Source: Eudorina sp. 2006-703-Eu-15 (Eukaryota; Chlorophyta; Chlorophyceae; Chlamydomonadales; Volvocaceae). From it: DNA of 64,000 nucleotides. The stretch lies in NCBI GenBank assembly GCA_003117195.1, contig BDSI01000058.1, positions 392,138-456,137 on the forward strand, given 5' to 3'. A program made the translations under genes and the position numbers. The notes beneath the pieces are model-generated. The model was given only the letters and a program-made list of their open reading frames with translations. It was not told the DNA's origin and searched no databases. Below are positions 32,715-43,641 of the stretch, one piece after another (positions within the stretch are counted from its first letter, which is position 1; each line of letters opens with the position of its first letter).

Positions 32715-35700
32715 GGGGAGGGGAAGGGGGGAAGGCGGAGGAGGAGGAGGGGGAGGAGGCGGAGCGGGTGAGGAGGAAGAGGAGGCGGAGGAGACGGCAT
32801 GGTGCAGGAGCGTCCCCGCCCCCCCCCTCAGGAATTGGGTGCTTTTCGCCGGAGGAGGGCTTCAGGGGTGAGGGGCTATGGGGGTGAGAGGTGGTGTATA
32901 GAAGCGAGACAGGGGGGCCCGACCAGAGGGGTTTTGGCGGTCCTGATTGACAGAAGCGACGAGGGGCTAAGACGAAGCAGCCCAAGGGGCGCATGCATCT
33001 TCGGCTGCCTTGCCAAGGGTCAGTCACGCGCATGTACGGCAGGTCTCTAGGGGGTTTCTAGGGTTTCGGAAGCAGTCCCACTTGATACCCGACCCAACCC
33101 GACCCGAACCACCCACCCACCCACGAGGCCGTGAGTGTGCACCCGCGAAGAACCCCACCCGGCCCGGGAATTTACTAGTGCCGTACCGTGCACACACGTG
33201 TAGCCGTACAGGGCGTCATTTGGGGGACGTGGCAGCTAGGGTGCCGGGCTGCGGCCGCCCGCACGGCCGCCCGCCCGCCTGGCGGGTGGAGATCCGCCAC
33301 CCTTGGGACGTGCGGGTAGGGGTATGGTTGGGGCGTGGGGGTGGGCTGGGTGGGGTGAGGTGGAAGGTGGACAGTCGGGAGGGGGAGCCCCTCGATGGCC
33401 GGAGGGCGGCCTGCGACCCGGTTGCGTACCCTACCCACCCTACAACCCTGCCCTACCCGAGGGGGAGGCGAGGGGGAGGGGCGGGACCTCTCTGAAAGGA
33501 AGGAGAGAGCACATACCGATGCCGTAGCCCAGTAGGCCTGTGAGTGCCCCGTAGTCATCGTTGGACACATGACCGGCTTCCTCTGTCCAGGTCAACCCAG
33601 GGCATGTCGCCCAACCCGCGACGGAGCGTTGGGTGGATGTCTGGGGGGTGGGGGATGGAAACCTGCATGGAGTGGGAACCTGCATGACCGCAGCTCGGGA
33701 AGTCTCCATGTGCGCGTGGTGTGCAGGGCTCGGTTGGCTGGTTGGTTGGCCAGTTGGTTGGTCCGTTGGTGGGATGATTGTTTGGTTTGGTGTGGGCTGA
33801 AACCGCCAACCGCTACACTTGGACCCCGGATGGACATGACTGCTGGCGCCGTGTGTGGAGATGGACAGGAGGTGCGGGGCACGAAAGGGCGGGGCACAAA
33901 AGGGCGGCGCCGTTGCAGTTGGTGGGTGGAACGCACGGCGAGGTGGCTGAGTGGGCAAGTGTGGACGAAACACAGCGTCTGTCGTTGGACCGCCCTCGAC
34001 GACCCGCGTGTGTGTGGAGCCGGTGTCTGGTTAATCTCCAGGGAGGGCGACGGCTGTGGCGGCCGGGCTTGTGCGGATGTGGGTTCCCTAAGGGGGCGCT
34101 CGCTCATGGAGGCGCTGCTATGTCAGGTCGTCGTCGTTTTGATGGGGGGACAGGGTCGGACCAGGGGGGGCAAGGGACGACGTCTTGAGGACGGTGCCGT
34201 GCCGGGGCTACGACCGCCCCACGTCGGGAGGCATCCTCCTGGCGTACGCCTGTATATGCGGATCGTGTGTTCCAAAACTACGTTAAGTTCCACGTCGTGG
34301 TTATGTGTAAGGCGGGAGCTTCTGCGCCGTCGCGCAAAGTCAGACAACGGGTGCCAGCTAAGTCTCCCAGGTAAGGTGGCCTGCGCGATGCCACATAGGC
34401 CCGCCGCGCACAGTGTAATCCCCACGTCATGCGGACGACGGTCCGAAGCGAACGGTGCAAGCAGCAGCAGCAGCAGCGGGAGCCTGGGCCCTGCCCGGTG
34501 ATCTGGCTCTTCCCTCTGAGACGATCAAGCGCAGGCGGGCCCGCGCCCTGCAAAAGCGGCTTGAGGTGGTGGTGGCGGCTGCTGCTGCTGCTGCCGCCGC
34601 CGCCGCCTCCGTGCCGTCCCTGGACCGGAACCCGTCCGGGGCTCACCTGTCCGGCAAGGGCCCCGTAGCGAGGTCCAGGAGGGGCCGTGGCGCGCGCTGT
34701 GAGGTGCGGGTTTCCGAACCCACGGTGTGGCAGCAGGGCGCGCACTGAGAAGGCCATTACCGTGTCCTTTCTGCCCTTTCTTCCGCTAACGTGGAACAGC
34801 ACGGCGCACATGCCGGTGCCACATTTACAGGGCTGGGGTGAAACCACCAGGCGAGGCGGCCAGCTGTGACGGGCCGGCGGACTGGTTGTTATACAGGCGC
34901 GTATTGCAAACGATTCAGCTTAATCCATACCGGTCCACACGTGCGCCGCATATACCTAATGGGAACAAAGCACCTCCATGTAACACAAACCTTAGTGCTC
35001 ACGGGACTTGAACCTGTCACCCACGGGTGGGTGCCTCGGAGGAACACTACTTTATCCGTGGCCGTTAACACCGCACCGGAGGATAAACGCGCTGCCCCGC
35101 TTCCGTCGATGGATCCCCGAGCACTGACGGACATCCCCGGGCCGGCCTGAAGGTTTCGCGCAACCCCGCAGCTTGTCTACCTGCTGCACAGTGGCAGTTC
35201 TGGCGTCCAGCTCCGTATCAGAGTTGAGGTGCGGGCGTGTGGACTCCAGCACACCCGCGCCGTGCGACGTCCTGGTCATCATCGTCGTCTGTCGCCGTTG
35301 TCATCGTCAGAGCTTTCATCCGAGCTGGAGATTGAGAATTATTTGTCGTAATTATCCGACACGTCAGTAAGGTCCTCGTCCATGCCAGCGTCTGCACCAT
35401 GTTCTTTTCGCGCCATTTCGTAGCGTGACTACTGTTCATGTATTAGATGGCCAAAACCCAAATCATGTAACATCCTGTGCGTAACTGAGTACATGACTGA
35501 AAAGAAGTTTCGTCTGTCTGTCTATTGCTCAGGCCTGGAGCAGCGCGCATACGCCCAACAGCTAACAACCATCTGGCCATGTCTAGAGTACCAAAATGTG
35601 CAAATTTCAAAATTTTAGCGCATGGCAGCTCGTCCGGTGTACGAAGTGAAAATCAGGCGCCTGCGGTTGGCTTGCCCACCGTTTGTCTGCAACGTACGGC

Positions 35701-35981
35701 ATTAATCCGTTGGTGTCGCCAACGGCAAACCGGGATTGGCAGTCATCGTTGATGCTACGCCTCCGATTTTTTGTGACGTATTCGTTGACTCCTGATGACG
35801 AAATGCCTTGCAACGACATCGTTGTCTTTGCTTTGATGAAGTAGAGACTTCTCCCTCAGTTAGCACATGCGGAAGCAATAAAACTCTGTCAACAAACCTG
35901 CACATACATTAAAGAAAGGCCCCGATGCAGTGCGAAGCGCCATGCCGTTGACGCGCATGCTGGGCCGTCCTCTTACCCGAG
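32715..35981. other. intergenic region importin / ankyrin locus, mostly unassigned
   Basis: About 3.3 kb. It should contain the importin 3'UTR; the nearest clear TGTAA I find is far off, at 34306-34310. Two exon-like pieces could belong to unassigned genes. One, minus strand 33582-33517, is bounded by CAG and GTATGT and encodes EAGHVSNDDYGALTGLLGYG. The other, plus strand about 34440-34748, encodes SETIKRRRARALQKRLEVVV plus a poly-Ala run. A tRNA-like fold is at 34994-35048. 35150-35980 is AT-richer and probably promoter. Confidence 0.4.
34994..35048 (-). other. tRNA-like / degenerate tRNA-derived element
   Basis: Read on the minus strand: AGTGTTC pairs with GAGCACT to make a seven-pair acceptor-like stem (one G-U). 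Between them are a perfect CACCCA/TGGGTG hairpin and a T arm with the B-box-like loop GGTTCAAGTCC. Only about 55 nt separate the ends, so one arm is missing compared with a normal tRNA. It may be a decayed tRNA gene or a tRNA-derived SINE head. Confidence 0.35.
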
Positions 35982-38160
35982 CTCCAGCTGCGCGTCATAG
36001 ACAATCTGTCAAACAACGAGGTCGCCTGCACTGTCCGGCTGGTCAACAAGGCCGCCGATGAGCTACTCCGCGACCGCGATCGCGCTGTCGGGCGCCCGCC
36101 CCGGGTCCAGCTTTCCGCCCCTGTGCCGCCTCACGCCTTCCGCTGGCGCTGGCGCAGCCCCGCCACGTGTCACAACATGACGCTGGCTGACCGGCGCAAG
36201 CTGCTGGAGCTGACTGCGGCGAGCGGCGTCCTGGACAACCTCCAGTTCGCCATCGCGCAGCGGGCTGCCAGCCCTCTGAGAGGGCCTTCAAAAGCGCAGC
36301 AGCTGAGGGCCACCTGGAGGTGTGCCAGTGGCTAATCAGTCGCGGAGGCTGGTATGAATGGGACGCGGCAGGTTCAGCTGCCGCCAAGGGGCATATCACT
36401 GTCTTGCGGTGGCTACTGGACCTCTACCCGAATGCAGCGGCTGCCGCCTTTCGTGGGGCGGCCGGCGCGGGTCGTCGAGATGTCTGTGAGGTGCTGCTGG
36501 CGGATGGTGATGATCCCGACGCAATCGATCAGTGGGCCAGGGAGGCCGCCGTTGCCGCTGCCAAGGGCGGGCATCCGGGCCTGATGCGGTGGCTGCTGCA
36601 GCACGTACCCACCGAGGAGCACATCAGGTTCCAGGAGGCGCTCATCTCAGCTCAACCGCATTCGGTTGCGACCTGGCGGGGCTGCAGCGCGTGTTGGAAG
36701 CCCTGCCGCAGCCGCCACAGGGCCGCCCGGTGCGGAACTGGGCCAGTGCCCTGCACAGCGCCCTGACCAGCCCCACCGCGGACTGGCGGCTGAAGGTCGA
36801 CTGGCTGCGGGGCCATGGCTGCGCGCTCCACAACCCATGGTTGGAGCTGCAATACCCGATCCCGCCCACGGACCGCAACGAGCGCGCCCGACTGCTCCTG
36901 CAGCTGATGCCAGCAGGCGGGAGGCGTGCTGCCGTTGACGAGGTCCTGTTCTGTGCGGTGGACCTCGCTGCAGCGGATCTGGTGGAGCTTGTCCACTGGA
37001 GCACTGGACCCCGGGGCAAGCGGCCAGTCTTGAGACTCGGCTAGCCCTGTATTTCCTTGGACGACATCGATGTGTCACACCCGCGCAAATGGCAGTCTGC
37101 GCGAAGCTGGCGATTGGGGGAATGGTCGCCTGGACATGGTTTGTCAGGGCTGCGGCCCGCGCCGGTGACCTCCGCATGCTGCGGTGGATGTGGGGGGGGG
37201 GGAGCCGCCGGGGGCGCAGATCAGGCCGGGGTAGGGGGGGAGGAGCCGGTGGGAGCACAGCGGGCTGCAGGAGGCGACGGGGTGGCTGAGGTGGGACCGG
37301 AAGCCAGGGCCGCAGCGGCGGCCGCAGTGCGGGAGGAGCTGTAGCTCCGCGGCTCCTATCTGGCAGCGCAGGTGGCTGAGTTCGAAAGCCTGGAACTGAT
37401 GGTATGGCTGCGGGAGCACGGCTGCGCCTGGGACAGCCGCGCCTTCACCGGGGCGGCATTCGCCGGCAACGCGGCGCTATTGGAGTGGATGGGGGAGCAG
37501 GGCTGTCCCATGCCGGTGCGAACCCCTTGCAGCGGTGGACCGGATAGCAGGGGAACAGTGGGTGTAATGGTGCCAGGGGAGACTGACGCTGTGAAAAACA
37601 TTCCTGGCAGAGTGATTACGGCACGTCGGGTTAAAGAAAACGACTGCTGCATTAGCATTTGGACGCGTCGTAAAGTCCGTTATGGGTTCATTGTATCGCC
37701 GCTAATTCACTCATGTGCAAGTAAGTCGGGCACCACTGACGTTTGCAGCGGGCACATGCCGACCGTTGCTTGGTACGTTGGTCGTTGCGGCAGCGCAACA
37801 ATTTGAACCCCTCCCCTTGCTTGCCGTAATGGTTCTGTGCAAACTGCTCTCCAAAGTACGGCATATCCTTCCTGCTTTTCTGTCCCCCAGGATGACGGCG
37901 AACCGTACAAGGACGCCATCACCAAACAGGACGAGGCGACAGTGCGCTGCCTGAGGCGGCTGAACTGCCCCTGGGGACCCCCGGGCCTGGACCTCTTCAC
38001 CCTCGCGCTGCGTGAGGGAAACAGCGTGGAGCTCCTGGGGTGGCTGCTGGAGGAGGGCTGCCCGGTGGACTTGCAGGAGGCTACGTATGTTGCAGGATAT
38101 CAACGGGGCCCCTCAGCGGACTTGGTGCGGGCATTGGTCGAGGACCACATGCCCCGGTAG
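35982..38160 (+). pseudogene. ankyrin-repeat / F-box-like family member, frames broken (probable pseudogene)
   Basis: N-terminal ELQLRVIDNLSNNEVACTVR...LVNKAADELLRD is the F-box-like head typical of a large ankyrin family in volvocine algae, followed by RRKLLELTAASGVLDNL. Ankyrin helices follow in other frames: AFKSAAAEGHLEVCQWL, SAAAKGHITVLRWLL, AAKGGHPGLMRWLL, FVRAAARAGDLRMLRW, FESLELMVWLREHGCAWD, AFAGNAALLEW. The frame shifts near 36265 and near 36650, neither with room for an intron. It changes again near 37040, and a TAG at 37342 interrupts an otherwise continuous frame. The 3' end looks intact: intron 37516-37890 (GTGCGA...CCCCCAG, phase 0) joins to a last exon 37891-38160. Indels in the assembly could mimic decay; otherwise this is a recent pseudogene. 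No start codon lies in frame just upstream of 35982. Confidence 0.6.
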
Positions 38161-40621
38161 CTTTAATCACGCACCCGTGCTCGCGTAGGTCAGGATGGGG
38201 CAGGGTAGGTCAGGGTGGTTGTTCGTCACTGGACTGTCCGCTGGCTGGAATGATTTGGGTGGCAATCAGAGTCTGTCTTGAATGGGGAAGGAGGAAGGAA
38301 GGCTGTGTGCAGGCAGTGGGCGGGTGCTGACGTTCACTGAGGGCGGTTCGTTCGGCTCAGCACCGTGCCGTGCGGGACTCCCGGGCAGACAGAACTGTGG
38401 GGGCCGGGCGGGTTCCCGCGCGAAACGCATTGTGTATAACGCTCTTTAGAGGGAGCACAGCGTGCTTTCCAGGCAGGGGGTGTGCAGGGGAATGCACCTC
38501 TTACGCTTCCTGGTGGGTGCGCGTCTGCTCAGACCCACGCCACCACGGGGTGGTGGTGGGCGCGTGTGCGTGTGGCAGGTGCGCGTGTGGCAGATTTGGA
38601 AGTGGACCTACCTGCGAGCTTGCTTGTTCGCGTGACGCAGGGAGCTGAGATGCAACCTCTCAGGACATGCACATGGAAAGGAAAAGAAGGGCGAAAGGAG
38701 ACGCCAAGCGGCATCCGCCAAGGCAGTTAGGCAAACAAAGGCGGCCAGGAGGGCAAAAGTGAGGAGCAGAGGCGGAGGGGTGGGGCCCGGTGGGCAGGTG
38801 GGCGTTCTGTAGACATCCACGAAGGGGTGGGGCAGCAGCACCCTTTCCGAGGCCGGCGGCGATACGGGATCTCGCGGACGTCACGTTTCTGCGGAGGTAG
38901 GGACGAGGCCGCGGCTTCCATATGGAGGGGACGACGTGTTGGTGCAGCACCCGTCCAGCAGCCTTCCGCTGTGCGGGGGGGACACGTCCCCGATGATGGA
39001 AACACAAATGTTGGTTGCCTTCAGTAGTACCTGTACCGAACCTGAATTCTGGGCGAAATCATTTTCCACTGCTGCAGTGGATGTGGGACGGGCAGGAAGC
39101 CGCCGGGGCCGCGGATCAGGCCGGCGGAGGAGGGGAGGAGCCTGTGGGAGCACAGCGGGCTGCAGCAGTCGACGGAGGGCTGCGGCGGATGGCGAGGGCC
39201 CCTCAGCGGACTTGGTACGGGCATGGCTCGCGGACCGGATGCCAGTCGGCTTGTGATGCGGGGTGCGAAGAGGCGGGATGCGTGCAGGTTGGGGGCGGCG
39301 GGCGGGTGCCGCCTGCCTCTTCACCTCTTCAGGGCGCATTGAAGATGCGGTGCATCACCGGCGGGCGATGCGGTGCTCGCGGGCATGCCCCGGTTTGGTG
39401 AGTGCAGACTGTGGCTGTGTGGGTGACTGTGTGTGGGGAGGGGTGGGTCTGAAAGGAGTGTGCAAGTAAGGGGATATTGCGGTATCCATTGCAGACCCCG
39501 AAAGGCAATGGAAAGCCTGCGGGTGGATGAGTCGTCGGCTCGTCGCCAGGGCTGTGCCGGTCAGCATGCTGATGTGCTGACGGGGTGGGCTTGATGTGCT
39601 GACGGGGTAGGTGGGTTGCTTAGCCCCATGTCACCCAGCTGTGTGTATGCGATGCTCGCGCGGAATTTGTCTGAACTGAGCTCATTAGCGAGCAAATACT
39701 GAATGAATGAACATTACAGCAGATACTGTTACAACAGAACGGTACAGCAAATACTGTTGTGTCTCGCGTGTGTGTGGAGGGAAGGGCTAAGCACAAGAGA
39801 TCGACCTGAGGTGCGAGACAGACAGACTGCGTGTGAATTCGGCAATGCGCATGTAGGTGGTACCGCTTAGTGTGTCGACAACACGTGGAATTCGAAAGGC
39901 GTTATTGAGAGGGTAGCAAAGAGAACGGAGAGACTCGCAGCTGTCCGCCGTGGCAGGTCGCAAACTCATGCCCTATGAAGTCCACCTATATTTGAAAGGA
40001 AGGTTTGCTTGCCGCGTCGCGTGATTATCAGGTCATTCTGACGGTAACACAATGTGGCAGTCCACTATTACCTACGCATAGTGTAGTGGGCTGCCATGGG
40101 TTTAGCAATTTGTGAAATTGAGCTATTTGGGCGTCTTATGTGTAGTGCGATGCCACGCACATGCATAATGTTGAGTAGGACGCTACTGGGAGACTAAGCT
40201 GCGGGTGCCGTGCAAGCGCCCAACCTTCTGGCCTGGCGTTGGCGTTTTGTAAACAGCCATCACTTTATCTTACAGGTATCACATAGCTGATACATCACGA
40301 CACTCCGACGAAATTAAGGAAATTTCGCGTGCAAGCGAAACAACCGTGACGACCGAATGCTTGGAACAGGGTAAGCCTTAACGTAATTATAGGCTTGAGA
40401 GGTTTTGAGCTGAGGGCTCACGATTCGGCGCCGCTTCATGACATATGTTTACTTCCTCGGCTGGTCAGGGCAAACTGGGCCGATGAAGTGGAAGAAGAGG
40501 TCAGTATTGCTGAACATGTGCAAAGGAAGCTGGTCTGTTGAACGCATGGCCCATGCCCGTCCGTAGTTCGTAGCGCAATTTCGCTGCCGGGAAGCGAAGT
40601 TTCGCCTGACGCCCCCGGCGC
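38161..40621. other. intergenic region with ankyrin relic; AT-rich 3' half
   Basis: Apart from the relic at 39073-39256 I see no gene. About 39600-40440 is AT-rich with no long frames and no low-complexity tracts, and likely contains the promoter of the gene starting at 40622. A TGTAA at 40247-40251 has no assigned transcript. Confidence 0.5.
39073..39256 (+). pseudogene. truncated, rearranged copy of the ankyrin gene
   Basis: 39073-39180 repeats the segment at about 37175-37280 (GTGGATGTGG...CACAGCGGGCTGCA). It is fused directly to a copy of the gene's last codons (GGGCCCCTCAGCGGACTTGG at 39198, also at 38105), ending TGA at 39256. The intervening roughly 0.8 kb of the parent is missing, so this is a deleted or gene-converted relic. 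Confidence 0.6.
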
Positions 40622-43601
40622 ATGACGCTTGTCCGACAGGAATCTTTGCGTGGAGCTCTCTTTCCGGCCGTTGTAGCGCCTGCGGAGCAGGCGCCGGTCG
40701 CACCTGCCACGACACCGCCGGTAGCCATCGCCGCCGATGAGGGGAACTGGAGGGCCGCGAAAGAGGCGAGGTAAGCAGCAGTCCGGCCGCTGCAAGCCCC
40801 GAATCCCCTCATCCCGCCGCTCGCACCTCCCAGCTGCCGTGTTGTGAGAGACCAAAACCGCCTTGCTGCCGCAACCCTCTCCAACAGGCTTAGATCCGAG
40901 GGCAGCCGGACCGCCTCGCCAATCCCCCCACCTCCCCCACCCAAAGCCGCCGAGCCCGCCCCGGCAGCAGCGGCCTCATCCCCGGGTGCCGCAGCCGCCC
41001 GTGGCAGCCCCAGCCCCAGCCCCGCCCCTGTCGGCAACGGAACCGTCGGGAAGGGGGCGCTGCATTCGGAGGCCGCTGCCGCCGCGACGGCGGCGGCGCC
41101 TGCTCCAGCGGCTGCAGCTCCGGCGGCGGCGGACTCAGCGACTGCAGCTACAGGGGCTGCTGCTGCTGCTGACGGGCACAACGCCAACGGGGAGGCGGCT
41201 ACAGGGAAAGCCCTGAGCACAGCCGCCGCGGACGCGGCGGCTGAGGCGCCGCCTGCTGTCCTCCCTCCCCCGGGCCCTGAGGACTCGGCGCCGGCTGTTG
41301 CGGAGTCGTGTGCCGGAGGTGACGTCGGAGCAGGTGACGGCGGCGGCGCCGACGGCGCGGCGGCGGCGGCAGCGGACGCGGCGGAGCCGGTCAGCGGCGC
41401 GACGGCAGCGGCGGCGGAGCCGCCGCCGCTGCCGTCTGACGGCGCGGTGACGGGTATGGCGGCGGCGCTGCGCATCGTCGCGGAGGAGGCGGCTCGGCGG
41501 CACTGCGAGGCGGTGGTGGCGGCGGCGGGCGCCTGGTTGGCGGAGCTGGCGGGCGGACTGGCGGCGGCGGTGGCGGCGGCCGCGGAGGCGCACATCCGGC
41601 AGCTGGTGGGTGGATTACCTGGGGGCCACCACATCACATCAGGGGTCGGGGGGGGGTCGGGGGGGGTGGGTCGGGATGGGTCGGGGGGGTGGGTCGGGGG
41701 GGTGGGTCGGGGGGGGGTCGGGGTGGGTCGGGGGGTGGGTCGGGGGGGGTGGGTCGGGGGGGTGGGTCGGGGGGGGGTTCGGGGGGGGTGGGTCGGGGGG
41801 GGTGGGTCGGGGGGGGTCGGGGTGGGTCGGGGGGTGGGTCGGGGGGATGGGTCGGGGGGGTGGGTCGGGGGGGGTGGGTCGGGGGGGGTGGGTCGGGGGG
41901 GTGGGTCGGGGGGGGTTCGGGGGGGTGGGTCGGGGGGGTGGGTCGGGGGGGGGGGGTCGGGGGGGGATGGTCTAGGGTTCCAATGGACATGGTTCCGTTT
42001 AGACCATGTGATGGTGACGGCGGGCCGCATCGGATACGGCCGTGTGTTTGATTGCGGCCCCCACCCCCTCCCCCCCCGGGTGTTCCATCGTACCCAATGG
42101 CGGTGGTAGTGATAGTGGTGGTGGCAGTGGCAGTGGCGGTGGTGGTGCACAGCAGTCGTCCCGGGCGCGGGCGGCTGACGCCCTGACTCGTTCCTCAGCT
42201 CCCTCGGGGGCGCCGCCGCGGACTTCTGCCGCCGCGGACTGCCGTTGGCCGTCCCGAAACCCTAAACTCCCCCTCCGGTCACTCCCGTCACTGTCCGTGT
42301 CCTGTTGAGCTGCTGACCCACACCGCCATACACGACCTGCCCCGTGTCGTCCCCACCCCCCTCATATACACCCCCTCAACCTCGTCTTCACAGTCCCCCA
42401 CGGCGGCGGCGGAGCTGCCCGGCGACTGGTCGCAGCAGCTGAGCGAGTCGTTGCGGCGGGGGCTGGTGACCGGGGGTCTGACACCGGGGGGACCCGGCGG
42501 CGGCGGCGGCGGCGGCGCGGGGCTGAGCGCCGCGCAGCAGCAGCTGCAGAGGGCGGTGCAGGGGGCGCTCCAGGGCCTGCCCCAGCAGCAACAACAACAG
42601 TCCCAGTTTCAGCCCCAGTCGCAGTTGCAGCAGCAGCAGCAGGCTGCGGCTGGGGGGCCTGGGGGAGCCGGTGGGGGCGGAGGCGGAGGTGGAGGCAAGC
42701 GGGGTAACCGGGAGCAGCAACGGGGCGTTGGAGGCGGCAGGCGCGACCGCGACCGGGAGAGGGAGAGGGGGGAGCGGGAGCAGGAGAGGGATGTGGATTC
42801 GAGTTCCACGGGCGCTGGCGGAGGCGGCGGGGGCGGAGGCGGACGTGGTCGGCGGGACGGGGGTGGCCGCAGCGGCTCGGCGGAGAGGTGCGGCTCGAGG
42901 GGGGTTGGGCAGGGGAGGGGAGGGGGAGTTGGGGGGTGGCAGCGCCCCAGGGGCATGCGGGAAGCGACGTCGTGCGGGGGGGGGATAGAAATGGGTAGAC
43001 ATATTCAAACTGCGCTGCTGCTGCCAGAGCAAAGGTTCGGTGAAGAATCAACTGCACCGGGATCCCCTCGTGCGATGGGGTCCGACTGGCCAGGGAGGGA
43101 AACACCGGGTGGCCCAACTCGTGGGAGGGGTGAGGGCGTTCGAGGGATGGAGGGAGAGAGGGATGTGCAGTCTGCGGGCTGGAGGCCTAGGTACACCACA
43201 AGGGGGCGTCCGGAAAACACGGCATGTACGAAAGGACCGTACGGCTGCAATGCCGTACATGCCGAGCGCGATCACATACACTCGCACGATCCGCCCGGAG
43301 CCGCTTTGAGGTCCGCTCCGGTACTGATGGCGGAGCCCTGACCGCGTCACGTGGCCGTCGTACATCCGCAGACCGTCCCGTGGGCCTGCCGGCGGGAATG
43401 GCGGCGGCGGTGGCAATGGCGGTGGCGGCGGCGGTGGAGGGGAGCAGCGCCGCGGGCCGCGAGGTGAGCGGGGCGGGCCGCGGGGCCGCGGCGGCACCGC
43501 CCCGGACGGCGACGGCGGCACCACGCCGGCGGCGGCGCCGCGCTTCGGCGACCGCGGTTTCATGCACGACGACCGGGACATCGTCGACCCGGGGGAGCAG
43601 A

Positions 43602-43641
<40 letters not shown>

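Noticed and set aside
33569..34501. A 310-codon plus-strand frame
   Set aside because: Arg/Gly/Trp-rich composition typical of random GC-rich frames, and it overlaps a better exon candidate on the other strand.
40501..42150. A 549-codon minus-strand frame of Ala and Pro-Asp-Pro repeats
   Set aside because: It is antisense to the better-supported plus-strand gene and mostly translates a GGGTCGGG minisatellite; no splice or domain support.
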